NCBI RefSeq assembly: GCF_023347535.1
Contig: NZ_CP094473.1
Coordinates: forward strand, 1,550,001-1,614,000
DNA length: 64,000 nucleotides
Direction: 5' to 3'
Origin: Faecalibacterium sp. HTF-F
GTDB lineage: Bacteria; Bacillota; Clostridia; Oscillospirales; Ruminococcaceae
The position numbers were made by a program, and so were the translations under genes. The notes below the pieces were generated by a model that saw only the letters and a list, made by a program, of their open reading frames with translations, was not told the DNA's origin and ran no database searches. Each line of letters opens with the position of its first letter. Position 1 is the first letter of the stretch. Positions 33,576 through 42,146 of this stretch are shown piece after piece.

Positions 33576-35878
33576 CGAAAATTTTCAAGCAGCTGGCCCG
33601 GCACTGGGCCGTCTGTCTTGTGGTGTTCGCGCTGCTGTTCGTGCAGGCGTACTGCGATCTTTCGCTGCCGGACTACACCAGCAGGATCGTGGACACCGGC
33701 ATCCAGCAGGGCGGCATTGAAAGCCCTCTGCCGGAAACGATACGCCAGAGCACGCTGGACGCCCTCACACTTTTGATGAGCGAAGAGGACGCCGATGCAC
33801 TCCAGAACGCCTACGGGTATTATCTTCAGGACGACGGTGTGCTGAAGCTGCGCACCGACCTGACCGACGACGAGCGCGCCGCGCTGGAGGATGCCGTCAC
33901 CACGCCGGATATCGTGCTGTATATGGCGGCTGCGCAGGCAGCGAACACCCCCGCCGGGCAGGACACACTGGGCATGACCGGCCTTGCCGACATGCAGGCG
34001 GCATCCTCTGGGAGCACCACCACGGATACCGAGACTGTCACCCCCACTGCTGAGGATCTGGACACCGTGTGCGCCCAGTTTGCCGCCATGAGCCAGATGC
34101 CCGGGTTTACCCGCGAAGCTGTCCGGCAGCAGCTGGCCGGTGCTTTTGCCAGCTTGGATGATACCCTGATGGAGAACCTCAAAAGTCAGTCCGTGCTGCT
34201 GGTGCAGCTGGAATACGAGGCACAGGGCGTTGCCCACGATGTGCAGATGCGCTACCTTTACCGCGTAGGCGGCCAGATGCTGGGCCTCACCCTGCTGATG
34301 GCGGCCGTGTCCATTGCGGTGGGCTTCCTCGCCTCCCGCGTGTCCGCCGCTATTGGCCGCGACCTGCGCCGGGAGACCTTTGCCAGTGTCATCGGATTCT
34401 CCAATGCAGAGATTGAGAATTTTTCCACCGCATCCCTCATCACCCGCACCACCAACGACATCCAGCAGGTGCAGTTCGTCTGCGTCATGCTGCTGCGCAT
34501 GGTGGCCTATGCGCCCATTCTGGGCATTGGCGGCGTGCTGCATGTGCTGAACAGCAGCACCGGCCTTTCCTGGATCATTGTGCTGGACGTGGCCGTTCTG
34601 CTGCTGCTCATCCTCTTCCTGATGAACATTGCCATGCCGAAATTCAAGATCATGCAGAAGCTGGTGGACCGGCTGAACCTTGTCAGCCGCGAGATCTTGA
34701 CCGGCATCATGCCGGTGCGCGCGTTCAGCCGCGAACGGTTTGAGGAGGAGCGCTTCGACAAGGCCAACAAAGACCTGATGAGCACCCAGCTGTTCACCAA
34801 CCGTGCCATGGTGGCCATGATGCCCTTTATGACCCTCATCATGAATGGCACCAGCCTGCTCATCGTCTGGTTCGGCGGCAAGGCCATGGACACCGGCACC
34901 ATGCAGGTGGGCGAGATGATCGCCTTCATCACCTACACCATGCAGATCGTCATGTCCTTCCTGATGCTGGCCATGGTGGCCGTCATGCTGCCCCGCGCCG
35001 GTGTGGCTGCGGAGCGCATCGATGAGGTGATCCGTACCAAAGCCACCATCAACGACCCGGACGAAGCTGCTGCAGAGCCCGCGCAGGAGCACAAAAACTG
35101 GCAGGGTGAGGTGGCGTTCCACGATGTGAGCTTCCGCTTCCCGGGTGCGGACAGCGATGCGCTGGAGCACATCAGCTTTACTGCAAAGCCCGGCGAGACC
35201 ACCGCTATCATCGGCTCCACTGGCTGCGGCAAATCCACCCTGCTCAACCTTATCCCCCGCTTTTACGATGTGACAAACGGCAGTGTAACCGTGGATGGCA
35301 TCGATGTGCGCAATATGCCGCAGGCACAGCTGCACGATCTGCTGGGCTATGTGCCCCAGAAAGGTGTGCTGTTCAGCGGCACCATCGGCTCGAACCTGAA
35401 GTTCGGCGGGGAGCACATCACCGATGCCGACGTGAAAAAGGCCGCTGCCATTGCGCAGGCCACCGAGTTCATCGATGCAAAACCGCAGGGCTACGAAAGC
35501 CCTATCGCACAGGGCGGCTCCAATGTGTCCGGCGGCCAGAAGCAGCGCCTTTCCATCGCACGTGCCATTGCGAAAAAGCCAAAGATCTACCTGTTCGACG
35601 ACAGTTTCTCTGCCCTCGACTTCAAGACCGATGTAGCCCTGCGCCGTGCGCTGAAAGCTGAGACCGGCGACTCCACTGTGATCATCGTAGCACAGCGCAT
35701 TTCCACCGTACTGCATGCAAACCAGATCCTGGTTCTGGACGAGGGCCGTCTGGTGGGCAAGGGCACCCATGCCCAGCTGATGGTCACCTGCCCGGAGTAT
35801 CAGGAGATCGCACGCAGCCAGCTGAGCCAGAAGGAGCTGGCTCTGGATACTTTGAATACGGAAAAGGAGGGTGAGTGA
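33572..35878 (+). CDS. Heterodimeric ABC exporter, half 1 (degenerate-site subunit)
   Basis: A 768-residue ABC exporter half with a transmembrane domain and nucleotide-binding domain. Between TM1 and TM2 (about residues 45-210) lies a hydrophilic insertion with a Thr/Ser-rich linker, expected outside the cell. The NBD has Walker A 'IIGSTGCGKSTLL', signature 'NVSGGQKQRLSIARA' and Walker B 'KIYLFDDSFSALD', where Asp replaces the catalytic Glu. The switch position reads 'IIVAQRIST', with Gln in place of His. Both changes mark the non-catalytic half of TM287/288- or LmrCD-type heterodimers. It is translationally coupled to marR and the second half. Confidence 0.93.
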   Translation: MTKIFKQLARHWAVCLVVFALLFVQAYCDLSLPDYTSRIVDTGIQQGGIESPLPETIRQSTLDALTLLMSEEDADALQNAYGYYLQDDGVLKLRTDLTDDERAALEDAVTTPDIVLYMAAAQAANTPAGQDTLGMTGLADMQAASSGSTTTDTETVTPTAEDLDTVCAQFAAMSQMPGFTREAVRQQLAGAFASLDDTLMENLKSQSVLLVQLEYEAQGVAHDVQMRYLYRVGGQMLGLTLLMAAVSIAVGFLASRVSAAIGRDLRRETFASVIGFSNAEIENFSTASLITRTTNDIQQVQFVCVMLLRMVAYAPILGIGGVLHVLNSSTGLSWIIVLDVAVLLLLILFLMNIAMPKFKIMQKLVDRLNLVSREILTGIMPVRAFSRERFEEERFDKANKDLMSTQLFTNRAMVAMMPFMTLIMNGTSLLIVWFGGKAMDTGTMQVGEMIAFITYTMQIVMSFLMLAMVAVMLPRAGVAAERIDEVIRTKATINDPDEAAAEPAQEHKNWQGEVAFHDVSFRFPGADSDALEHISFTAKPGETTAIIGSTGCGKSTLLNLIPRFYDVTNGSVTVDGIDVRNMPQAQLHDLLGYVPQKGVLFSGTIGSNLKFGGEHITDADVKKAAAIAQATEFIDAKPQGYESPIAQGGSNVSGGQKQRLSIARAIAKKPKIYLFDDSFSALDFKTDVALRRALKAETGDSTVIIVAQRISTVLHANQILVLDEGRLVGKGTHAQLMVTCPEYQEIARSQLSQKELALDTLNTEKEGE

Positions 35879-35879
35879 T

Positions 35880-37691
35880 ATGCCAAGACCCGGACGCATG
35901 ACGACCGAACGCGCCAAGGACTTCAAGGGCACCCTGCTGCAGCTTGTGCGCACCCTTGGCCGCTACCGCCTTTCGCTCGTTACCGCCATTGTATTTGCCA
36001 TTCTTTCTACCATCTTCAACATCGCAGGCCCCAAGGTGCTGGCAAAAGCCACCACGGCCCTTGCCACCGGCTGGATCGCCAAGCTGCGCGGCACCGGCAG
36101 CATCGACTTTGTGTATATCGGCCGCATCCTGCTGTTCTTGCTGGGCATGTACCTGCTGAGCAGCGCATTCAGCTTTATTCAGGGCTGGCTGATGACCGGT
36201 CTTTCGCAGAAGGTGTGCTACGACTTCCGCCGTCAGATCAGCGAAAAGATCAACCGCCTGCCCCTTGCCTATTTTGAAAAGCGCACCGTGGGCGAGGTGC
36301 TGTCCCGCATCACCAACGATGTGGACACGCTGGGCCAGAGCCTGAACCAGAGCATCACCCAGCTCATCACCAGCGTGACCACCATGATCGGCGTGCTGGT
36401 CATGATGCTATCCATCAGCCCGAAGATGACCCTGATTGCCCTGCTGATCCTGCCCGTCTCGCTGGTGCTCGTGCTCATCGTAGTTCGGTTCAGCCAGAAA
36501 TACTTCAAGTCCCAGCAGGCCATTCTGGGCGTCGTAAACGGTCAGGTGGAAGAAGTCTACTCCGGCCACAACGTGGTCAAAGCCTTCAACCGCGAAGCCG
36601 TGGTGCTGAATGACTTCAACGCCGCCAACGACAAGCTGTATGAATCTGCGTGGAAAAGCCAGTTCCTCTCCGGCCTGATGATGCCCATTATGAACTTTGT
36701 GGGCAATCTGGGCTATGTGGCGGTGGCCATCGTGGGCAGCATTTTTGCGGCAAACGGCATCATTACCATCGGCGACATTCAGGCCTTCATCCAGTACGTC
36801 AAGAACTTCACCCAGCCCATCCAGCAGCTTTCTCAGGTGTCCAACATGCTGCAGAGCATGGCCGCTGCCGCTGAGCGGGTGTTCGAGTTTCTGAACGAGC
36901 CGGAAGAGGACCAGCAGGCAGACCCGGCCCGCCGCGCGGACCCTGCCTGTATCGACGGACAGGTGACATTCAGCCATGTCCGCTTCGGCTACACCCCGGA
37001 CAAGACCGTCATCCACGATTTCAGCTGTGAGGTCAAGCCCGGCCAGAAGGTGGCCATCGTCGGCCCCACCGGCGCAGGCAAGACCACCATGGTCAAGCTG
37101 CTCATGCGCTTCTATGATGTAGATTCCGGTTCCATCACCCTGAATGGCCACGATGTGCGGGACTTTGACCGCAGCGCCCTGCGTGAGGGCTTCGGCATGG
37201 TGCTGCAGGACACATGGCTGTTCAAGGGCACCATCATGGAGAACATCCGCTATGGCCGACTGGATGCCACCGATGAAGAAGTGATCGCCGCCGCCAAGGC
37301 TGCCAACGCCGACCACTTTATCCGCACCCTGCCCGGCGGCTACCAGATGGAGCTGAACGAGGATGCTTCCAACGTAAGTCAGGGCCAGAAGCAGCTGCTC
37401 ACCATCGCCCGCACCATTCTGGCCGACAACCGCATCCTGATTTTGGACGAGGCCACCAGCAGTGTGGATACCCGCACCGAGCAGCGCATCCAGACCGCCA
37501 TGGACCGCCTGATGGAGGGCCGCACCAGCTTTGTGATCGCCCACCGTCTTTCCACCATCCGGGACGCCGACCTCATCCTTGTGATGCGAGATGGCGACAT
37601 TGTGGAGCAGGGCACCCACGACCAGCTGATCGAAGCTGGCGGCTTCTACGCCGATCTGTACAACAGCCAGTTCGAGGACGTGGTGGAGTAA
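35880..37691 (+). CDS. Heterodimeric ABC exporter, half 2 (catalytic subunit)
   Basis: A 603-residue partner half. Six transmembrane segments precede an NBD with Walker A 'IVGPTGAGKTTMV', signature 'NVSQGQKQLLTIART' (Q in place of G), Walker B 'ILILDEATSSVD' with the catalytic Glu and switch 'VIAHRLSTI' with His. It thus has the catalytic Glu and His that half 1 lacks, so together they give one competent ATP site. ATG at 35880 is used with AAGGAGG 9 bases upstream; the GTG at 35871 is too close to that site. The export substrate is unknown, drugs or peptides being usual for this class. Confidence 0.94.
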   Translation: MPRPGRMTTERAKDFKGTLLQLVRTLGRYRLSLVTAIVFAILSTIFNIAGPKVLAKATTALATGWIAKLRGTGSIDFVYIGRILLFLLGMYLLSSAFSFIQGWLMTGLSQKVCYDFRRQISEKINRLPLAYFEKRTVGEVLSRITNDVDTLGQSLNQSITQLITSVTTMIGVLVMMLSISPKMTLIALLILPVSLVLVLIVVRFSQKYFKSQQAILGVVNGQVEEVYSGHNVVKAFNREAVVLNDFNAANDKLYESAWKSQFLSGLMMPIMNFVGNLGYVAVAIVGSIFAANGIITIGDIQAFIQYVKNFTQPIQQLSQVSNMLQSMAAAAERVFEFLNEPEEDQQADPARRADPACIDGQVTFSHVRFGYTPDKTVIHDFSCEVKPGQKVAIVGPTGAGKTTMVKLLMRFYDVDSGSITLNGHDVRDFDRSALREGFGMVLQDTWLFKGTIMENIRYGRLDATDEEVIAAAKAANADHFIRTLPGGYQMELNEDASNVSQGQKQLLTIARTILADNRILILDEATSSVDTRTEQRIQTAMDRLMEGRTSFVIAHRLSTIRDADLILVMRDGDIVEQGTHDQLIEAGGFYADLYNSQFEDVVE

Positions 37692-37718
37692 GCTGCCGCC
37701 ATCGCAGTATAAGCACAA

Positions 37719-37764
37719 AAATAGCACCTGCCGCCTTCCTTTCCGAGGGCAGCAGGTGCTATTT
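37719..37764 (+). terminator. Terminator of the ABC exporter operon
   Basis: AAATAGCACCTGC and GCAGGTGCTATTT form a perfect 13-bp stem followed by GTTT. Confidence 0.85.
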
Positions 37765-37768
37765 GTTT

Positions 37769-37881
37769 ACCCTCTCAGTCATCGCTACGCGATGCCAGCT
37801 CCCCCGAGAGAGGGAGCTTTTCTACATCTGTCGGTCAAGTTCTCCCTTCGGGAGAGCTGGCACGAAAGTGCCTGAGAGGGT
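37769..37881. repeat. Palindromic intergenic element, 113 bp
   Basis: Bounded by ACCCTCTCAG and CTGAGAGGGT as perfect 10-bp inverted ends. Inner dyads are GCCAGCTC/GAGCTGGC-like and CTCCC-TTCG-GGGAG. It is non-coding and folds into a multi-branched hairpin. A degenerate relative is at 52188-52252. Confidence 0.6.
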
Positions 37882-37894
37882 TTTCGTCTTTTCT

Positions 37895-38821
37895 TTATGA
37901 TTCCTCCACCGGTTCCAGCTTCAAGCCGAACAGCTTTTCTGAGAGAGACGGCAGCTGTTGCTGCAACGCGCGGACATAGGCCATTACCACCGGATCCTCG
38001 CGCTTTTGCCCCAGCACGATGCCAAACCGGTGTCCCCTGCCCCAGTCCAGTACCCGCACAAAACTGAGGTCCGGTCTGCGGTAGTAGAAAGGCGGGATCA
38101 TCTTGATTGCCGGGTCGCCGTAGGCTGCACTGCGGATACCGCCCACCGGCGTAAACTCCACCCCTCGGTCCATTCCCTCCTGCAGCAGGTTTGTTTCGTA
38201 GACAGTCTGGTACATCTCCTTGATGGGCAGCCAGCGGTATTGCAATGCCTGTTCCAAGGTCAGTCTGCCCACCGGCATATCAGCGGGCGGGTGGATGGGG
38301 ATGCAAAGTTCCGGCATATAGAACAGCGGCACAAAGGTAAGCCCCTGCGCGTAGAACTCTGCACTTTCCAGCTGGAAGGAAAGATCCATCTCCCCTTTTT
38401 TCAGGCTGCGCCAGACCTCGCTGCGGTTGGCACACCACCCCAGAATAGGGGTATATTGCAGGCACAGGTCACTTGTCAGGGAAAACAGGTCGTACACGAA
38501 CATCCGCATTGCCTCATGACACCCTGCGATGATCAGATGCCGTTCCGGCGGGTTTTCCTGCTGCTGTATCGCACGGGCATGGCGCACCGCCTCCTGATAC
38601 AATGCCACCAGCTGCTTTGCCTTGGGGTAAAAGTCCCGGCCTGCCGGGGTCAGGATCACCCGGCGCGGTACATGCTGAAACAGTTCAAACTGCAGCTGCC
38701 CCTCCAGCGTGCGAATCTGCTGCGAAAGCGCTGACTGCGAAAGATACAGTGCCTCTGCTGCTGCCGAAAAGCTGTCCATCTCTACGATCTTCACAAATCC
38801 TTCCAGTGCACTCTGGTTCAT
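37895..38821 (-). CDS. LysR-family transcriptional regulator
   Basis: A 308-residue LysR regulator. The N-terminal HTH is 'GFVKIVEMDSFSAAAEALYLSQSALSQQIRTLEGQLQFELFQHVPRRVILTPAGRDFYPKAKQL', canonical in length and spacing. The remainder is the periplasmic-binding-like effector domain. It is divergently transcribed from the flavin reductase gene (38994), the usual layout for control of the neighbour. A short dyad, TTAGGA-TT-TCCTAA, sits 24-37 bases upstream of its start codon (38845-38858) and is a candidate autoregulatory site. The effector is unknown; the reductase's electron acceptor is a reasonable guess. Confidence 0.92.
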   Translation of the reverse strand: MNQSALEGFVKIVEMDSFSAAAEALYLSQSALSQQIRTLEGQLQFELFQHVPRRVILTPAGRDFYPKAKQLVALYQEAVRHARAIQQQENPPERHLIIAGCHEAMRMFVYDLFSLTSDLCLQYTPILGWCANRSEVWRSLKKGEMDLSFQLESAEFYAQGLTFVPLFYMPELCIPIHPPADMPVGRLTLEQALQYRWLPIKEMYQTVYETNLLQEGMDRGVEFTPVGGIRSAAYGDPAIKMIPPFYYRRPDLSFVRVLDWGRGHRFGIVLGQKREDPVVMAYVRALQQQLPSLSEKLFGLKLEPVEES

Positions 38822-38844
38822 CTGCGCATCCTCGCTTTTTTACA

Positions 38845-38858
38845 TTAGGATTTCCTAA
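38845..38858. promoter_or_regulatory. Dyad upstream of lysR
   Basis: TTAGGA-TT-TCCTAA, perfect 6-bp arms, next to an AT-rich TATAAT-like stretch on the minus strand. Candidate LysR operator. Confidence 0.4.
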
Positions 38859-38880
38859 ATTATAATATAACATAATTGAA

Positions 38881-38909
38881 TTGTAAAGTGCGTCACTCTA
38901 CGCTACAAT
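38881..38909 (+). promoter_or_regulatory. Promoter for the flavin reductase gene
   Basis: TTGTAA (38881-38886), 17-base spacer, TACAAT (38904-38909), 85 bases before the ATG. Confidence 0.7.
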
Positions 38910-38993
38910 TGTTAAAGATTCAGCAAAGTGGTTTTTACCTTGCTGCGCGATGAGAAGAAAAGCAAGAAGAGAAAAGAGAAAGAGAGCGTACCT

Positions 38994-41024
38994 ATGAACA
39001 AGATCTCCCGCAAGGGCTTTCTGAAGATCGCCGCTGCCGCCGCCATGAGCGGTGTCACTGCCGGCGCACTGGCTGCCTGCAATTCCGCCTCCAGCTCCAC
39101 TGCCTCCGGTGCTGCCGGTCAGTACATTCCCGGCACCTACGAGGGCACCGCCGAGGGCATCTCCTCCACCGTCAAGGTCACCATGACCTTCTCTGACAGC
39201 GCTGTCACCGACGTGGTGGTGGATACCTCCGGCGAGACCGCCTCTTTCGGCGCTGCCGCTGCCGATGAGCTGCGTGAGCAGCTGATGGCTGCCGGTTCTG
39301 CCGAGATCGACGGCGTTTCCGGCTCTACCATCACCTCCGACGCCGTGATGAAGGCTGCCAAGAGCTGCTACACACAGGCAAAGGGTGAGGCCGTGGTGTC
39401 CAGCGTGCAGCTGCCCACAGGCGACGCAAACGACTGGCTGGGCAAAGAGCCTGATATCGATGAGGCTGCCATCACCGAGACCGTGGACACCGACATCCTC
39501 ATTGTGGGTGCAGGCAACGGCGGTATGTTTGCTGCCGCCTATGCAGCTGCGAACGGCCTGAATTTCCGCGTTATTGAGCAGAATGCCAACGTACAGGACA
39601 CCCGCCACTGGTACGGCGCTATCGACTCCGCTGCCGCCAAGGAGGCCGGTGAAAAGCCCGCCGACCGCGCCAAGCTGCTGAGCGAGATCTCCCGCTACGC
39701 CTCCGGCAAGTGCGATCAGCGCGTTGTCAAGACCTGGATCAACGAGTCTGCCGCCATGCACGACTTCATGCGCAGCATTCTGGAAGATAAGTACGGCTGG
39801 GTATGCGATTTCACCTCCGGCAGCGAGGCTGCATGGCCTGCAGGGAATGCCGAGCACAATACCGACTACCTCTTCCCTGTGCAGGAGCATAACTACATGG
39901 CCAGCGAAAGCGCATCCGGTCTGGCCCGCAACGAGCTGCTGCTGCAGTACATTCAGGAGCTGGGCTACGATGTAGACTTCAAGACCAGTCTGGCCAAACT
40001 GGAAAAGAACAGCGAGGGCCGCATTACCGGCATCATCGCCCAGAGCACCGAAGATGACCACTTTATCCGCTACAACGCCAACAAGGGCGTGCTGCTGGCC
40101 TGCGGCGGCTTCCCCGGCAACCCCTACATGATGGAGCAGCTGGACCCGCTGGGCACCAGCGTGACCACTGCCTGCTCCTACTCCCCCGCCGACAAGGGCT
40201 ACGGTATCCGCGCTGCTGTGTGGGCCGGTGCCAATCTGGACAAGGAAGCCGCTCCCATGCTGTTTGACCGCGGCGTTGTTGCCCCCGGCGTGGATGGCGG
40301 CTATGTGGATAGCGACTCCGCCTTTGGCGGCAAGGCCTTCCCCGGCAAGATCCGCCAGTACAACCCCGGTACCCAGCCCTTCCTGAAGGTGAACCGCAAC
40401 GGCGAACGCTTTGCCAACGAGAGCTGCCCCTACAACGATATCGTCTACGCTGCTGCCCACCAGCCGGGCCGCGTCTATGCACAGATCTGCGATGCCAACA
40501 TTCTGGAGGACGCAAAGCGTTTCCACACCATCGGCTGCTCTGCCCAGACCCGCAACGGCGGCGAGAAGTACATTCAGGGTAAGATGGACGAGGCTATTGA
40601 GGCCGGGGCATTGTTCAAGTGCGATACGCTGGACGAGCTGGCCGACAAGATGGGCTTTACCGGTGCTGCCAAGGACACCTTCCTTGCTACCGTGGAGCGT
40701 TACAATGAGCTGTACGACAAGCAGAACGACGAGGATTTCGGCAAGCCCGCTTACCGCCTGAGTGCCATCCGCACTGCGCCCTTCTACGGCTGCTGGCTGG
40801 GTGCCTCTCTGCTGACCACCGAGCAGGGCATTGCCATCAACGAAAAGGGTCAGGCGCTGGACAACAACAACCAGCCCATGGAGGGCCTGTACATCACCGG
40901 TGATATGTCCGGCAGCTTCTTTGCCAACAACTATCCCTGCCTGATGGCCGGTGTGGCCATGGGCCGCACCCTGACCTTCGCCATGAAGGCTGTCAAGCAG
41001 ATGGCAGGTCTGGATAACGCCTGA
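38994..41024 (+). CDS. Secreted flavoprotein reductase (FMN-binding domain + fumarate reductase-like FAD domain)
   Basis: A 676-residue lipoprotein-like flavoenzyme. The signal 'ISRKGFLKIAAAAAMSGVTAGALAAC' puts the mature protein outside the membrane. Residues about 45-125 form an FMN-binding domain with 'DGVSGSTITS', the motif where ApbE attaches FMN to the Thr (Thr112). The FAD domain starts with 'DTDILIVGAGNGGMFAAAYAA' and has 'GVLLACGGFPGNPYM' and the closing 'GLYITGDMSGSFFANNYPC'. This is the architecture of extracellular urocanate/fumarate/cinnamate-type reductases used as anaerobic respiration terminal enzymes. ATG at 38994 is at the signal start, with a weak AGAGAG site. The substrate is unknown. 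Confidence 0.88.
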   Translation: MNKISRKGFLKIAAAAAMSGVTAGALAACNSASSSTASGAAGQYIPGTYEGTAEGISSTVKVTMTFSDSAVTDVVVDTSGETASFGAAAADELREQLMAAGSAEIDGVSGSTITSDAVMKAAKSCYTQAKGEAVVSSVQLPTGDANDWLGKEPDIDEAAITETVDTDILIVGAGNGGMFAAAYAAANGLNFRVIEQNANVQDTRHWYGAIDSAAAKEAGEKPADRAKLLSEISRYASGKCDQRVVKTWINESAAMHDFMRSILEDKYGWVCDFTSGSEAAWPAGNAEHNTDYLFPVQEHNYMASESASGLARNELLLQYIQELGYDVDFKTSLAKLEKNSEGRITGIIAQSTEDDHFIRYNANKGVLLACGGFPGNPYMMEQLDPLGTSVTTACSYSPADKGYGIRAAVWAGANLDKEAAPMLFDRGVVAPGVDGGYVDSDSAFGGKAFPGKIRQYNPGTQPFLKVNRNGERFANESCPYNDIVYAAAHQPGRVYAQICDANILEDAKRFHTIGCSAQTRNGGEKYIQGKMDEAIEAGALFKCDTLDELADKMGFTGAAKDTFLATVERYNELYDKQNDEDFGKPAYRLSAIRTAPFYGCWLGASLLTTEQGIAINEKGQALDNNNQPMEGLYITGDMSGSFFANNYPCLMAGVAMGRTLTFAMKAVKQMAGLDNA

Positions 41025-41079
41025 TCCAGCGCGATTTTTCGGCATAACTTAAGCGTTTTTCCATTTCTTCTTTCTTCAT

Positions 41080-41116
41080 AAAGAGAGGCGGTCCCTGTTT
41101 GGGGCCGCCTCTCTTT
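41080..41116 (+). terminator. Terminator after the flavin reductase
   Basis: AAAGAGAGGCGG...CCGCCTCTCTTT, a perfect 12-bp stem followed shortly by ATTTTTTC. Confidence 0.85.
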
Positions 41117-41225
41117 GCCATTTTTTCGCCACATGCCCCCTACACAAATCCCCACGATTGTGCTATGATAAAGCTGAACAGCCGGTTTGTGCCAGACAAC
41201 CGGCAAAATCGAGGTGTTTGTACAA

Positions 41226-42146
41226 ATGTCTGATCTCCTTGAAACTCTGCGGCAGGAAGGGGTAGACCCCGCCCTGCTGGAAGCAGTCCAACAGTACCGC
41301 GCTACCCATGCCCTGCCGGACGCACTGCGCCCGCGCATCCCTTCCCCTGCCTTTACCTACTACGGCAAACAGGTGTGGGAGCAGGCGCTGGCGGCACTGC
41401 TCTGCGGCGAAAACCTGCTGCTGGCAGGCGGAAAAGCCACCGGTAAAAACGTGCTGGCCGAGAACCTTGCCGCCGCCTTTGGCCGTCCTGCGTGGGACAT
41501 CTCCTTCCATGTGAACATGGATGCGGCGTCCCTCATCGGCATGGACACTTTTGCGGACGGTCAGGTGGTGTTCCGGCCCGGCCCGGTATACCGTTGCGCC
41601 CAGTGCGGCGGCTTTGGTGTGCTGGACGAGATCAACATGGCCAAAAACGAAGCGCTGGCCGTGCTGCACGCGGTGCTGGACTTCCGCCGCGCCATCGATG
41701 TGCCCGGCTACGACCGCATCCCGCTGGCGGAGGAGACCCGCTTTATTGCCACCATGAACTACGGTTATGCCGGTACCCGGGAGCTGAACGAGGCCCTCAC
41801 CTCCCGTTTCGTGGTCATCCAGATGCCCACCATTACGCAGGACGATCTGGAAAAGCTGCTGCGGACGCAGTTCCCCGATCTTGCTTCCAAGTATGTGCGC
41901 CAGTTTGCACTGCTGTTCCTTGACCTGCAGAAAAAGTGCGACAGTGCGGAAATTTCCACCAAGGCGCTGGACCTGCGCGGCATGCTGGATGCCCTGCGGC
42001 TGATCCGGCGCGGCATCCCGGCAGGCGCGGCACTGGATATGGGCATCACCAACAAAGCCTTTGACTCCTACGAGCAGGGCCTGATCCGTGATGTGATCGC
42101 GGCGCGTATTCCTGCCAAGCTGGATGCCGCCAAGCTCTTTGGCTGA
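41226..42146 (+). CDS. MoxR-like AAA+ ATPase
   Basis: An AAA_5 (MoxR/CbbQ/NorQ-like) ATPase of 306 residues. Walker A is 'LLLAGGKATGKNVLAE' (Lys74), Walker B is 'GFGVLDEINMAKNEALAVLHAVLD', and sensor 1 is 'RFIATMNYGYAGTRELNEALTSRF' with the Arg finger. These ATPases act as remodelling chaperones for a VWA-domain partner, and the next gene encodes such a partner with TGATG overlap. ATG at 41226 has GAGGTG 9 bases upstream; a longer frame from 41187 lacks one. The client complex is not evident from the neighbours. Confidence 0.9.
   Translation: MSDLLETLRQEGVDPALLEAVQQYRATHALPDALRPRIPSPAFTYYGKQVWEQALAALLCGENLLLAGGKATGKNVLAENLAAAFGRPAWDISFHVNMDAASLIGMDTFADGQVVFRPGPVYRCAQCGGFGVLDEINMAKNEALAVLHAVLDFRRAIDVPGYDRIPLAEETRFIATMNYGYAGTRELNEALTSRFVVIQMPTITQDDLEKLLRTQFPDLASKYVRQFALLFLDLQKKCDSAEISTKALDLRGMLDALRLIRRGIPAGAALDMGITNKAFDSYEQGLIRDVIAARIPAKLDAAKLFG

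Noticed and set aside
33434..35953. An 839-codon open frame on the minus strand
   Set aside because: It is antisense to the ABC exporter genes, which carry complete ABC motifs.
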